From NCBI GenBank assembly GCA_963932465.1, contig OZ010788.1, forward strand, positions 675,388,484 to 675,452,483: a stretch of DNA of 64,000 nucleotides, in the 5' to 3' direction. Source of the stretch: Maratus speciosus (Eukaryota; Arthropoda; Arachnida; Araneae; Salticidae). Below, piece after piece: positions 44,738 through 56,027 of this stretch (position 1 is the stretch's first letter; every line of letters begins with the position of its first letter). The notes below the pieces were generated by a model. The model saw only the letters and a program-made list of their open reading frames with translations, was not told the origin of the DNA and did not search any database. A program made the translations under genes and the position numbers.

Positions 44738-45282
44738 ATTATATTCAGGGCTTGAAAAAATCCGGGTTTTTAAAAAAAAAAATCCAGCTCGCTAGGCTCA
44801 CTAGTCTAAAACCCGTTTTTTTTTCGGGCTTTATTGAGATTTTTTGGAGAACACTTTAAACGTCTAATTTTCATATACATAATACATGACTTCTTCATTT
44901 ATCAGTGAAACCTGGGTATAATTTTGCATTAATTAAGTACGAATTAACAAAATATATATATACATATAATTAAGTTAATTTAAAAGGTAAATTTGTATCT
45001 CATGGGACTAGTTTGCTGCATTAAGACTATATTAAACCGACTACAATTGGATTTTTTTATATAATTCTTACCTTAAGTTAAACATGCTAAATTAATATAG
45101 TTTTTTTAATTCCCTTCAAATCAGTTGAAGAATTTTTTTTTTTTTTTTGGAAAGAAATGGGATTTTTAATATTTTTAAAAATTTTAGCAAAATTTGCTAC
45201 ATATATATTGCAATAGTATTAAATGTTAAATTAGATTGTCATAGAAATAGAAGTCAGTGTCAGTGGTATCTGTAAATTTAGA

Positions 45283-45639
45283 TCACAAATGGCGATACAC
45301 TTTTACTAGCTTTGCTGCTTTATCAACTCCTAAATGATTACGTAATGTGCTCCAAACCAGACCAAATGTAGAAAAGTATTGTTCAATTGAAGCAGAGGTA
45401 GCTGGTGCTGAATGTAAAGAAAAGAAAAACTGACAAAATCCAGGAGGAAACTTAAATTGTTCAATCTTTTTTGCCATAATCTGTCACCATTTTTGTGTTG
45501 AAAACTCCTGTATACTTTCATTGAACATTGTAGCAGGATAATAAATGGGATCATTTATCTTAAAAGCTGGCAAGTAATCAGGATGGTGTTCAAGTGCCAT
45601 CTTTAGGCATGAATTAAGATTTAAAGCATTTGGATGCAT
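45283..45639 (-). pseudogene. hAT transposase dimerisation-domain remnant
   Basis: Reading on minus from 45639, the frame carries MHPNALNL, LEHHPDYLPAF and YYPATMFNESIQEF, then a single in-frame TGA, then FFSLHSAPATSASIEQYFST, FGLVWSTLRNHLG and KAAKLVKVYRHL to the stop. The block SASxExxFSTFG...LRN.LG..KA.KLV is the conserved C-terminal dimerisation domain (hAT-C) of hAT transposases. With one stop over ~118 codons the decay is moderate. The zinc finger and RNase H-like core are absent. Confidence 0.88.
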
Positions 45640-45890
45640 TTTAGATTACAGGCATGAAAATCTTCTTTTCAGCAAATTTCTGTTTTGGTCATTTTATCTC
45701 TGCTTAGAAATTCCTTTAAATCTGGTTCTTTTGAAATATATTAAAATTTGCATTTATCTTTGCATTCTCTAAAACTTTAATTAATTAAGTCAAGAATTGA
45801 TTAATTAAAAATATTCTTTAATTAATTAAAAATCAAATAAATTGCTTTTAATAAACTCTTGTAAAAATTATGTTGATTATTTTACTTAGA

Positions 45891-46620
45891 TTAAGGGGCT
45901 CCGGGACACAAAAAATCTTCAAATTTTCTAAAAAAAAAAATTTTGTATAGAAACTTTATCTGTTTTTTTTTGTTCTATTTAAAATGACATTTAAATCATG
46001 TTTCTATCTTAATTTGAACAGCAAATGTTAATTTTTTTGTTTTGGTTTGTTTTCAAAATCTAGCTTTCAAACAATTGTTGTCATGGAAAGGACTTCTTGT
46101 GAAAATGCGTTTTTCTTCATAATGGGTTTTTTCACAATTTCTTGTGTTTAAATTGTTATAAGTCAAAAATGTTAAAGATAAATGGTTCAAACTTGAAACA
46201 TGGCTTTTCAATTGATTGACTATAACTTTGATTCAGCAAATTAGAAAAAAATATTTACTTCTGAAAATATGATTTAAAAAAAGTTATATCATTTTTTTTT
46301 TTAATTTTTACTTTAAATATTTATAATTTTTATTTAAATTAATATTTTAAAAAATGCTGAATCAAAATTAAAACTTATATATTTTTGTTTATTTAAATGG
46401 AAAAAAATTGAAATTCTACAAAAAATATTTCAAGTTATAACGATTTTAAATTACCCACTTTTTTAATAAATTTTTAATTTTAATATTTTTTTTTTAATTA
46501 TGAAAAGTTTTATCAAATGATTTTGTTTACAATTGATACGGTTAACCATCACAAAAAAATTCAACATTTTAACTCAATAAATAAATATTATTTTAAAATG
46601 TGTCCCGGACCCCTCCTTAA
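45891..46620. mobile_element. TTAA-flanked element nested in hAT
   Basis: TTAAGGGGCTCCGGGACACA at the left and TTAAGGAGGGGTCCGGGACA inverted at the right. The 730-bp interior is extremely AT-rich and non-coding. A similar right end occurs at 49462-49482 (GAGCCCCGGACCCCCTTAA). Confidence 0.8.
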
Positions 46621-46752
46621 ATGATGATATAGTTGTGAAAGCACGAGAAAATTTGAAAAAACCCACAATGGTTTTTATCATGGGTTTTTTCAAGTGGCAT
46701 GCCCGAAAAAACCCGGGCGGGATTGCCCACTTGGGCAGACCCTGATTATATT

Positions 46753-47256
46753 GCATACCGATAAAATACTATTTATTCGACTGATAAGGAGAAAAAAGTG
46801 TTCTATCAAAATCTCGAGAATTCATTTTCTCATTACGGCAGTTATAAATAAAAATCCCGTTTTATATTTAAAACGACGAGGTGGGGGACCTTTCGGAAAT
46901 ATTTTAATCATAATACTATATGTGTATGTCCCCGTCTGATATTGAAGGCATGCGGAGTATTAATAAACCGGAACTAAATATTTTCGCAAAGAGAGAAGAA
47001 AAAAATCACCTCAACTCCACAGATGGCAGACGATATTTGGAGTGAAGAGAGAGAAGCAGGTGTTTCCACTCAGCAGCCAACTTCGAACTTCCCTAGATGC
47101 CAGAAAGACACCAAAGACTTACAAGACACCGACTGGCACAGGCGTCAAATATTTCATATTCAATTTAAAAGGACGGTGAACTTTAGAAATTAGTTTTCAT
47201 TATTTATATTATTCCAGCAAATATTTATTCAAAGAAGTTTCTTGTAATTCAATAAA
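46753..47256. other. intergenic, nothing recognised
   Basis: No supported feature. Confidence 0.5.
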
Positions 47257-47258
47257 TA

Positions 47259-48789
47259 CACTGCTCAAAACAATTAAAGGATATTGCAGTTTTAGGTGGA
47301 TTTTGTATCTGGTAAACTGTTTAGCTGATTGATACATGGTCGACAGACATAGTAGGTTATATGAGAATAAATTACACATGTTTGGCAGAAAAAAATGCAT
47401 TTTATTGCGCATTTGTGTACTAAAGGAAAAAAACACAATTTGTGCGTATGAGAAAAAAAGAATAAGAAAAGGTGTTTTCTTAAAAGAAAATCATTTTCAG
47501 TAGGGGGTATGGTTTCCACGGGCGCCTAGCAACGTTGAACACCTTTGAGGCATGGACTCAATGAGGCTATTAATGACGAGTTGGGGTATTCTGCCCCACT
47601 CTTCCAGAAGAGCTCTTTCCAGTTCTTGGAGAGTTTGTGGGGGTTGTTGGCGGCCAGAAACTCGTGTTCCTAGAGCGTCCCAAACGTGCTCGATTGGATT
47701 CATGTCTGGAGAACACGCTGGCCATTCCATTCGAACGATTCCTTCCTCGAAAAGGAAATCCTCCACCAGGTTTGCACGATGTGGCCTGCAGTTATCGTCC
47801 ATTAAAATGAAGTTATCTCCGATTGCTGCAGCGTAAGGGACTACAATAGGTCTGAGGATCTCATCCCTATATCGGCGACCAGTCAGAGCTCCATCTCGAA
47901 TGATGTAGAAGTCAGTGCGCCCGTCAATGGAGATGCCACCATACACCAACACTCCTCCACCGCCAAATCTGACACTTTCGTGCACGAACGCAGGATTATT
48001 CCTACTGCCACGGTCCCTCCAGATGAAAATACGCCTATTATCCGGATGCACAGAAAAACGGGACTCGTCAGAAAACAGAATATTGCTCCATTCATTTCTC
48101 CTCCAGTTGACATGCTCGGTTGAACACTCCCTGCGGTCGCGACGATGCCTTGATGTTAATCTAACACATACCATCGGTCGGCGAGCATACAGACCTACAG
48201 CATGGAGCCGGTTTCGGACAGTCTGAGTTGAAATCGTGGTGCCTGTAGCCGAGCGAAGGTGTTGTTGGAGAAGAGTAGCGTTCATGGTTCGGTGTCTCCG
48301 AGCTGTTAACGCTAAATACCGATCTTCATTGGGCGTTGTTGCCCGTCTACGACCTTGCCCTGGTCTTCGGCCTGCACATCCACTCTCCAAAAAACGGTTC
48401 CAGATCCTGGAAATAACACTTTGTGACACTCCAATGGCTTGCGCTACTTCGGCTTGAGTTTGGCCCCCTTCTAACCTACCAACAATTCTTAAAGCTTCTG
48501 AATCTGTCAAATGACTTCGCTGAGACATCGTACTCATCGAAACAAAGCAATCACTGAATGCCGATCATCCTTGTCTTCATTCTCTTTTATCCAGTTGAAA
48601 GTCAAATTTCATTCGCTGCCGCTGAAGCGACGTTTTTGACGTCGAACTCAAAATTTGCATACTCCACAGTTTGAAAACCAGAAAAATTTGCATTTGTGAT
48701 TCTCTTCTTCTATTTTCGGCAAAACAAATTTCGTTTATATCTTTATTTTATATAAAACTTCAAATATCCTTTAATTGTTTTGAGCAGTG
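47259..48789 (-). mobile_element. complete Tc1-like transposon
   Basis: The 1531-bp element has TIRs whose outer 27 bp (CACTGCTCAAAACAATTAAA plus GGATATT) are identical at both ends. TA lies at 47257-47258 and 48790-48791. It encodes one uninterrupted transposase on minus. Matching TIRs, clean TA duplication and intact frame suggest recent insertion and possible activity. Confidence 0.95.
47497..48537 (-). CDS. Tc1-type DD34E transposase, apparently intact
   Basis: The 346-residue product is the usual length for Tc1 transposases, which bind the TIRs and cut and paste the element into TA sites in the nucleus. Residues ~10-52 form a helix-turn-helix (QTQAEVAQAIGVSQSVISRI), ~57-65 a GRPR-like basic hook (GRRPGQGRR), ~68-120 a second DNA-binding domain, and 127-137 a basic patch that may serve nuclear import. 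Catalytic residues are present: D157 in ILFSDES, D248 in MDDNCRPH and E283 in MNPIEHVWD, with 34 residues between the last two. A glycine-rich box (FGGGGVLVYGG, 191-201) is also typical. I chose the first Met (48537); a second lies three codons later. Opposite-strand frames are shadows. Confidence 0.95.
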   Translation of the reverse strand: MSTMSQRSHLTDSEALRIVGRLEGGQTQAEVAQAIGVSQSVISRIWNRFLESGCAGRRPGQGRRRATTPNEDRYLALTARRHRTMNATLLQQHLRSATGTTISTQTVRNRLHAVGLYARRPMVCVRLTSRHRRDRRECSTEHVNWRRNEWSNILFSDESRFSVHPDNRRIFIWRDRGSRNNPAFVHESVRFGGGGVLVYGGISIDGRTDFYIIRDGALTGRRYRDEILRPIVVPYAAAIGDNFILMDDNCRPHRANLVEDFLFEEGIVRMEWPACSPDMNPIEHVWDALGTRVSGRQQPPQTLQELERALLEEWGRIPQLVINSLIESMPQRCSTLLGARGNHTPY

Positions 48790-48850
48790 TATTTGAAAAA
48801 TAGTTCAATTTTGTGAAAATTTAACTTCTAAAAAACCGTTTAATTATAAA

Positions 48851-48910
48851 ACGAGAAAGAAAAAATCATGCGTCAAGCATAGATTCTGAAACACTTTCTA
48901 ACACATTAAC
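48851..48910. repeat. family R, left part (second split copy)
   Basis: gcgtcaagcatagattNtga and acactttctaacNcatt match 14000-14045. The copy resumes at 49483. Confidence 0.7.
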
Positions 48911-49482
48911 CCTTTATGTACTGAATTACGAATTCATGAAAATTTTATCTTCTAAAGCATTTTTCGTGAATTTTTGAAACTACATTAGAGGATTTACATA
49001 ATAATTTAATACATTTTAGAAGGATGGAAGGATTTAGAAGGACCCATTAAATTTGAATTTATAGGGATTTTCCAACAAATTGTCTTCAGGATTTTTAATC
49101 CTGAGTGATCATTGTGAAGATAGGATAATGAATGCAAAAATCACTCATAAAAAAACTTCATTTTTTTACTTAATTTTTTTTTATAAAATTCCTAATCAAT
49201 ATTTTAAGAAATCCTGAAGACAAATTAAAATGATACATTTTCTGTACACAAATGTATAAAAATTTTGCAAATAGAATCAGTACTTCCAGAGTTATATAAA
49301 AAATTAAATAGGTTTAAAATTTTAAAATTTAAATTTTTTTTAAAAACCTTTAAAATTTTTCAGATTTTTTTTTGCATGCAATATTCTTATTATATTAAAA
49401 CATATTTCAGAAAAAAATTTCATAACATAATCTCTATAAATAAAAAAAAATAGAATTTTGAGCCCCGGACCCCCTTAACACA
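48911..49482. mobile_element. TTAA-bounded insertion in family R (composite?)
   Basis: It starts TTAACCCTTTATGTAC and ends GAGCCCCGGACCCCCTTAA. The two ends belong to different TTAA-type termini seen elsewhere (39545 type and 45891 type), so this is probably two insertions or a deletion product. The interior is AT-rich; cttcaggatttttaatcctg and agaaatcctgaagacaaatt lie in inverse orientation. Confidence 0.5.
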
Positions 49483-49640
49483 TTTAGAAACCCAATTTCA
49501 TTTGAAAACCAAATTTCATCAAATTCTACGGTCGGAAAATGATCCGAATTCTTTGAGGAGTCCTGTATAGGATATATAGATTTGTATCTATAAACTCCAG
49601 CATATTTTTGCACTACATTTTCGGCGATATCTCTGAAAAT
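49483..49640. repeat. family R, right part (second split copy)
   Basis: cacatttagaaacccaatttc, gatccgaattctttgag and gatatatagatttgtatcta match 14117-14220. Confidence 0.7.
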
Positions 49641-49646
49641 ATGATA

Positions 49647-51124
49647 GGGTAATTCCGGGATTTATGTCGCACATTTTTTTTAAATTTCTGTATAAAGTCC
49701 CATGGTGGACATGAAATAAAAAAAAAATCATGCTGTGCTATTTAATGTTAAATATAGAATGCGTGTAGTGCAACAAAAAATTCAAAACAAATTATTAAAA
49801 ATTTTTAATGATTTTTTTCTAAAATATTGCACTGCGGCGCGTCACCCGTACATTCAGGATGAGACGCCGCACTTGTGCGGTAATAATGTCGCGCTTATAG
49901 AACAGAATGAAATTATATATATATATTAAAATATATATATATATATATTCATATCTGGACTATAATTAACGATGTAATAACAAAATGAAACTAAATGAGT
50001 ACAATGAAACGTATTAGTAGATTCAAATTAATAATTGTTGCCTACTTTCACTATTAAAATTATCGACTTATTTTTTTTTACATTAAATTTTAATTGTTAT
50101 TTCAGCAACAACGTAACATCAATGTATTAGAAAGGGAAAAGAAAAAAAAGTTAAATTGTATTTACCTAATTTATTTGTTAACCCTTTCGGGATCGGTGGC
50201 TTTTACACAAATTATACTCGGCTGAAACCACTTTTTAAATAGAAGTTACCTTTCCTTAAATAATCATGAAAGTGCTCTAATTAAACAAAGCAAATATTAC
50301 TTTTCTTTTTTACTGGTGCCAGAAACAAATTTTGTAAGCTCTTTATAAAGATGCTTATGCGCACTTATGGTCCCGAATGGGTTAAAAGACCTGTTTTTTC
50401 GACTACAATTTACAGAAAAAGTGTCGAAAAAGTACAGTCTTTATGTAACTACATTTAAACACGTGATGCAACGAAGCCAATTACACTTCCTCTTTTTTAG
50501 AGTAGTTTGCAAAGAACGTCTGCGTTATGCGTAATCCAATTTTTCGTTATTATCATCTTGACATGCATCTTTCTTTCCCTTCTTACTTTTTATTTTCCCT
50601 TTTTTCTCCTTTGGTTTTAGTAAACTTGATAACATGCCTAACATGGTTAGTCTGTGCAAAAAGAAAAGGAAAAGTTAATAACACTTAATCACCCCGTACA
50701 AAAGAAACTTCGGCATGTATACAGGAATAGCAGTGCAGCATGTATCCCATTTTACATGGTGCAGACGTCAGGCATCACAGTTACCTGCCATTGCTAAGGG
50801 GAATGGCGTAACCATACACACAGTACTCTATACAAAAGCTACACTTAGTTTTGACTTCGAAATCATGCATGCATTTAGTAATTAGTGTATGAAAAGTATT
50901 TAAACATGTGTTTAAAAGTTTGGACAGTGAAATCATGCACTTACTTCAAGTTAAAGATTGTATCTCTACAAGTAAAAATCGAAATGGAATTCACGCTATA
51001 CACTGGTTGAAATAATCTCATTGCGTACCTATACTGTGCGTTTGAGGACCATCTATCGATAATTACAAGAAATACAGGGGGTGCGGCATCTATCTCGTAT
51101 GCGGCGACTCTCCCTGAGTTACCC
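49647..51124 (+). mobile_element. 1.48-kb TA-flanked element, copy 1
   Basis: Ends GGGTAATTCCGGGATTTATG and, inverted, GGGTAACTCAGGGAGAGTCG, with TA at 49645-49646 and 51125-51126. Its whole length is repeated in reverse at 56028-57495. It carries a nested TTAA MITE (50178-50395). No frame above about 64 codons, so it is non-autonomous; TA targeting suggests a Tc1/mariner-group driver. Confidence 0.88.
50178..50395. mobile_element. TTAA MITE (CCCTTTCGGGA ends), nested
   Basis: TTAACCCTTTCGGGATCGGT at the left, TTAACCCATTCGGGACCATA inverted at the right. The same MITE occupies the same place in copy 2 (56761-56968), so it predates the duplication of the host element. Confidence 0.8.
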
Positions 51125-51164
51125 TATCTAAAATTAAAAGAAATGTATTTTTAATTTCAGCGTT

Positions 51165-51290
51165 ACGAAAGCTTTCACACGATACCCCACACGATATACA
51201 AAGAAAATATTTTTTTTCAAGTAACTTAATGAGCCCCTCTACATTTTCCTTAAATATATTTAAGAATGTTTAATAAGCTGAAAATATGTG
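51165..51290. repeat. dispersed repeat, inverted paralogue of 12296-12425
   Basis: See 12296-12425; gctttcacacgataccccac is the shared core. Confidence 0.75.
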
Positions 51291-51299
51291 GGTCAATGG

Positions 51300-52078
51300 T
51301 CTTCATTATTTCCCTGAATTTGATTTTTCCACGTTCCATACGAGTAAAATGTCTGAGACAGACAGGTTTATAATGGTTCCGTTTTTACTTTTTAAGTACC
51401 GAACTCTAAAAACTGTGCAGCACACTATTAAAAAAAGTTATATGACTTCAACTGCATAATATTCTGCCAAGAGATCTGATTTAAATGCGCCTTGATGCAA
51501 GAGAAATGTCATAACTGTAATTATCCGGAAAACCGCTCGATTGCGTTATGTGTCACTTTGCCACCAAAAGGGAACAAAGAGAGGACGCATAACCTTACTC
51601 AATCCGCCCTGAGGACGCATAACCTTACTCAATCCGCCCTGTCTTTTCTTCGTTTTGATTTTTAAGAATTTTAAGTTTTTATGCATACTTTTGCAGTTGC
51701 ATGCACTGTCAGAAACCTCATCAATATACACTAAATTATTACTCATTTTTTATCAAATAATTTCCTTATTCCTAGAAAACATGTTTTATCCGCGAATGCT
51801 TCCAAAAAAGTCTAAAAAAGAGGGAGAAATTCCGTTCATTCCTAACACGCATGCGCACTAATAATACTAAAATCCGAATTTATTTAACAGGGAAAAATAA
51901 AAAATTATATAAATTAAGATTTATAATTTAATAAAAAAAAAAGAAAAAAATGTTTTATTTAAAAATAAGTAACAATTACTTTTCTCATTCATTCAAAAGT
52001 ATTCACAATTTATTTATTAAAAGTCGAAAGAGGTGAAAAAAGTTTTAAAAAATTGCTTTATAAAGTTGCTTATCAAAA
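51300..52078. other. intergenic with a 30-bp exact tandem duplication
   Basis: Nothing else is recognised apart from AT-rich sequence. Confidence 0.5.
51581..51640. repeat. exact 30-bp tandem duplication
   Basis: gaggacgcataaccttactc plus aatccgccct occurs twice back to back without a mismatch. Confidence 0.95.
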
Positions 52079-52080
52079 TA

Positions 52081-52811
52081 CAGTATAACTTCAAAAATCC
52101 GGCATCATCGGGCCCGAGACCATGCCGGATTTTTGAAAATTCAGGATTTTTGAAGGAATATTAAAAGTAGTTCTATATTCTTAATGGTGCCTTTAGCCAT
52201 AATTTAATTCATTATAAGTGATAATTATGTAAGAAAAAGAGATTTAAATATTAAAATAAAACTTACTCTGATATTTTCTATGTTACAGAAAAAAAATGTA
52301 ATAAAGAGTGAAATTATTTCTTCACTTGTAATTTCGGAAACATCGATGTCAACTTTGTTTGCTTCAATTTTTTTTGGCCGGTCTTTAACAAGTTTTTTTT
52401 CCCTTTTTTATTTTATACAAATGAAAAATGTCTGTTTCGGAAATACAGTCTTATTTCTCTAAAGCATATATAAATTCTCCAGTCAAATTCAGGCATTTTT
52501 CTAGTGACACCTTTTCTCCGGCCGGTTGTTCATTCTCACCTTCTGATTTGCTATTAGCACTGTCGGCGTTTCTATTTAGTACAGCGTCAGCAATCTCGCT
52601 GTCCGTTAAATTGTGCGTTCTTGGGGCATTTTCTTCAATGCTTAGCCAATCATCTATATCGCTTTTTTCGACACTTAATGATTTTAAGATTTTGCGTGTT
52701 CAATCAGCTCATAAATTGCGGTCTTTTCACGGGAAATGTGAAAGTCTGAAATCCTTCCTCATCATGGATGTCGCCGTTGCCGAAAATTCTTATAGCCATG
52801 TACTATTGTGA
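52081..52811 (-). mobile_element. Tigger-like relic with one terminus
   Basis: CAGTATAACTTCAAAAATCC at 52081, preceded by TA (52079-52080), is a Tigger-type end, with a subterminal repeat of ggatttttgaa. The transposase remnant on minus ends toward it, as expected. The second terminus was not found. Confidence 0.65.
52451..52740 (-). pseudogene. Tigger/CENP-B-like transposase C-terminus
   Basis: On minus the frame reads DDWLSIEENAPRTHNLTDSE, then EIADAVLNRN, an EGENEQPAGEK acidic stretch, VSLEKCLNLTGEFIYALEK and stop. The L-T-D-x-E-I motif, acidic linker and final amphipathic helix are the C-terminal signature of Tigger/jerky transposases. Upstream stops and the absent catalytic core mark it as dead. 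The 127-codon plus frame 52428-52811 is its antisense shadow. Confidence 0.75.
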
Positions 52812-52919
52812 TTTGCATTCGCCAAAGTTGTCCCCAAAGTAATTCCCTTTGCTAAGCAACGGCGCAGCTCCCAGAAACTTTGTTCAGACAAGAAAATAAT
52901 CGCCTCTGACAAATGAAAA

Positions 52920-53045
52920 AAAAAAGTCAAATACTCTTTTTTCTTTTTCTTTTTCTTTTTTTTTTTTTCATTTTTACTTTCGATCTTGAAGGTTTTAATT
53001 TATAAAGAGTTGCTATTTTTCAATCAACCCCCCCCCCCCCCCCTA
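52920..53045. repeat. T-rich and C-run low complexity
   Basis: cttttt repeats (52935-52970) and a C-run (53030-53043). Confidence 0.85.
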
Positions 53046-54169
53046 AAAAAATGCATTTATTGACTGAACTTCGGAAGGACTGGGAAATAAAACTTATAAA
53101 AGATAAAACCCTAAAATCAAAGAAAACATGAATGTATTCATTTTAAACTCTGCAAAAATTAACTTATGTTATTAACTTATGTTATTATGTTTTGATTCTT
53201 AAATTTTCATATTTTTTCCCAATGTGAAAATTAAATTTCAGTAACATTAATTGTTACCTTTTTTCAACCATTAAAATCTAGATTTAAACATGTCCTCTAT
53301 TATGAGACCACCTCTCAGAGCGACCAGTAGTATAGAAAAGGGTGTTCGAAAGAGGGGGAGGGAGGAGGGAGGTGAGGAGGGAGGAGGAAATCATGCTATA
53401 GTAGAATAGGATTTGAGAAGAGTGTTAGGGTTAGGAGAGGAGATAAGATAAGATAATCTGATAGTGAGATAAGAGTAAAGTATGGTCAGATCATGCTATA
53501 GTAGGAGAGTATTAGCTTAGAAGAAAATTATAGAAAGTGTCTTCTGCCAGCTCGCTTCTTTCTTCTCTGCTATCCAATCTGAAAAAAGAAAAAAGAAAAA
53601 AAACGCGTATTTCGACACTAGCTATGGGTCCCCGACATATATTTAAAAAAGTAATATATACCGTATTATCTGCTCAAAGGCGGGGGTATCATGAAAGCAG
53701 CTTCACTCGCTGTAGCCAACATTGTCAAAAAATCTGCATTTTCAATTAGTATCAGATAAATGTTTCATACGAATACGTCAATCATGTAAAATTAATTTTA
53801 AAAACTTTTTTTTCTTAATCATCCTGCAGAGCCTGTGCTTGGGGATATCCTTGTGACCGTATGCTAAGCTTGAAATTCCGTTCCTCTCATTTATATGTGT
53901 TCGTTTGCCGGTTACTTAAGATAAGTCAACAGTACCTATTTAACTACTACTACATTTTGAGAATTAATTTAATGTATACGATTTTAACGAACGCCGCTTC
54001 ACTCACTGTGACTCAAAATGTGTAAAATCTACATTTTAAATTAGTATGTTTCTAAATAACGTATACATAATAAATACAGGGAATTCGAAAGTCGATTATC
54101 CTTGTAGATCATAGTATAGTATAATGGGGGTAGGAGAGGGCTAAATTTTTAGATGAGACTTAATTTTTC
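53046..54169. other. intergenic, purine-rich patch, weak repeats
   Basis: 53347-53400 is a gagg-rich patch, and atcatgctatagtag occurs twice (53390, 53492). 53692-53760 and 53990-54060 are weakly similar (cNgcttcactcNctgt...ttNaattagtat). Confidence 0.5.
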
Positions 54170-54332
54170 GAATCATCTTAGGGTTTGAATGAATGATCAT
54201 ATAAGTTGATGCTATACTATAACCTGAGGGATAGGTCTTTTCGAAAGGGAATCATCTTAGGGTTTGAATGAATGACCATATAATGTAATGTTATACTATA
54301 ACATAGAGGGGTATGTCTTTTCGAAAGGGAAG
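54170..54332. repeat. ~80-bp tandem duplication
   Basis: aatcatcttagggtttgaat...tcttttcgaaaggga is repeated at 54170 and 54250 with an extra few bases in the second unit. Confidence 0.85.
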
Positions 54333-54378
54333 TATGTAAGGGCCAAATTTTTAGGGGTTCAAAAGTAACTTTTTTAAT

Positions 54379-55231
54379 AACTGATATGCTATCCAATGTC
54401 CAGACTGCGTCCCTAACGTTTACTTGCATACTTTTAAGCACTATCTTTCGCAAACATTCAATAAGTAATCAGCTTTTTCAACAGAAACTAACCAATGTGT
54501 AAATAATGACAGCCATTGACTTTAGGGGAGATTATTTCGCAAGTACACAAATTTAAATTTTAAGAAAGAGGATTTTTTAACATTCCAATTAAATTATATA
54601 GATTATTTTTAACATACCACTGTAATTTAAGTATATTATTTAGTCGCCGTACCACACATTTTTAAAAGTAAAAGTTTCATTAACATCGAAGAAATATCTC
54701 TTACTTTAATTAACTTAATTTTTGAGTGCAAACCATTTTGCGTGTTATTGTAAATAAGTCCTTCATGAAGTATACAACAGTTTATTTTAAAGATCATTAA
54801 ACCCAAAGCCTTCCAATTTATTCTTGATTTAATTAAATTTATATCACAAATATTTAACACATGCAATTGAAGTTATTGAAAAGACTTTACCAAAGTCTAA
54901 TACTAATGACATTTATAGTTGATTTTATAAATTAACGATTAAAAAATGCTTTATTCATACAGAAATAATTTTACTTTAGAAGTGTTATTCAAAACATGCA
55001 TTATAGAGTCATGATTTCCTTGTATATCAATAACAAATGTTTTATACATTGAATTATATACTACCAATTCAAGTGAAAATTCTTAAAAATTGTATACATA
55101 CAAGTATGCTAAATAAAAATATTTGAAAATACAACTGACTAATAACATAAAATAGAACAAACAAATCATGCAAATTTAAAAAATAATATATATATTTATA
55201 TAACTATTAATTTATCAATAAACAATAATAT
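54379..55231 (+). repeat. long inverted repeat, left arm
   Basis: It begins AACTGATATGCTATCCAATG and ends near tcaataaacaataat. It pairs with 62606-63488. Confidence 0.85.
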
Positions 55232-55399
55232 TAAATGAAATAGATGAACTAGTAAGACGTGAAAATTAACTAAGAGGAATTACGAGGTTATGTTAACTAA
55301 GAGGATTAAGATAATTTGAATCTTAATATAATTTTATAACAACATAAAAATATTAATGAAACTTTCTAAAAATCTTATGCATACAGAAAAAATATATTA

Positions 55400-55915
55400 T
55401 ATAACATAAAATTCAACTAACAGATCATCTACATTTTAAAAATACATATAATAATTTTAATATATCAGTAAATTCTGAATGCTGTATCACTATCCTGTAT
55501 GAAATTTGACGATAAATGGCAATTTTCAATTAAATACTTGAACTACTAAACCATGAAAAATAATTTAAACGAACTAATAGATCATCTGCATTTTAAAAAT
55601 ACAGAAAATATATCGGTAAATTTTGAGTGCTATATTACTATACTGTATTAAATTTAGTGATAAATAGTAATTTTAAATTAAATACTTGAACTACTAAACC
55701 ATGAAAATTAATTAAAACGAACTAACAGATCATCTGCATTTTAAAAATACGTGTAATAATTTCAATATGTCAGTAAATTTTGAGTGCTGTATTATTATAC
55801 TGTATTAAATTTGGCGATAAATAGTAATTTTAAATTAAATACTTTAACTACTAAACCATGAAAATTAATTAAAACGAACTAACAGATCAACTACATTTTA
55901 AAAATACATAAATTA
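55400..55915. repeat. ~150-bp tandem repeat, 3-4 units
   Basis: Marker aactactaaaccatgaaaa recurs at 55541, 55689 and 55846 (148 and 157 bp apart), each followed by gaactaaNagatcaNctNcat and ttttgagtgctNtattacta. Confidence 0.85.
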
Positions 55916-56027
55916 TTAAAAAGAAAAAATATCATATTTCAAATTTTGTTTAAGTAATTCCAAAACATTTAATAATATTTCTACATAATAGCTACTAAGT
56001 ATTCAACTAATATTATAGGGTAACTCC

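Larger units (their letters stand above)
44746..46744 (-). mobile_element. hAT element, 2.0 kb, perfect 8-bp TSD, transposase remnant
   Basis: Left end CAGGGCTTGAAAAAATCCGG; right end, inverted, CAGGGTCTGCCCAAGTGGGC. The 8-mer attatatt is identical at 44738-44745 and 46745-46752. It keeps the C-terminal dimerisation region of a hAT transposase on minus (45283-45639) and has been invaded by a TTAA-flanked element (45891-46620). Most of the transposase, including the catalytic core, is missing. Confidence 0.9.

Noticed and set aside
52428..52811. 127-codon plus-strand frame
   Set aside because: It is antisense to the Tigger transposase remnant, whose minus-strand motifs are recognisable.
54636..54866. 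76-codon frame nearly identical to the one at 62963-63193
   Set aside because: Identity follows from the inverted-repeat arms. Codon content is AT-driven and no domain is visible.
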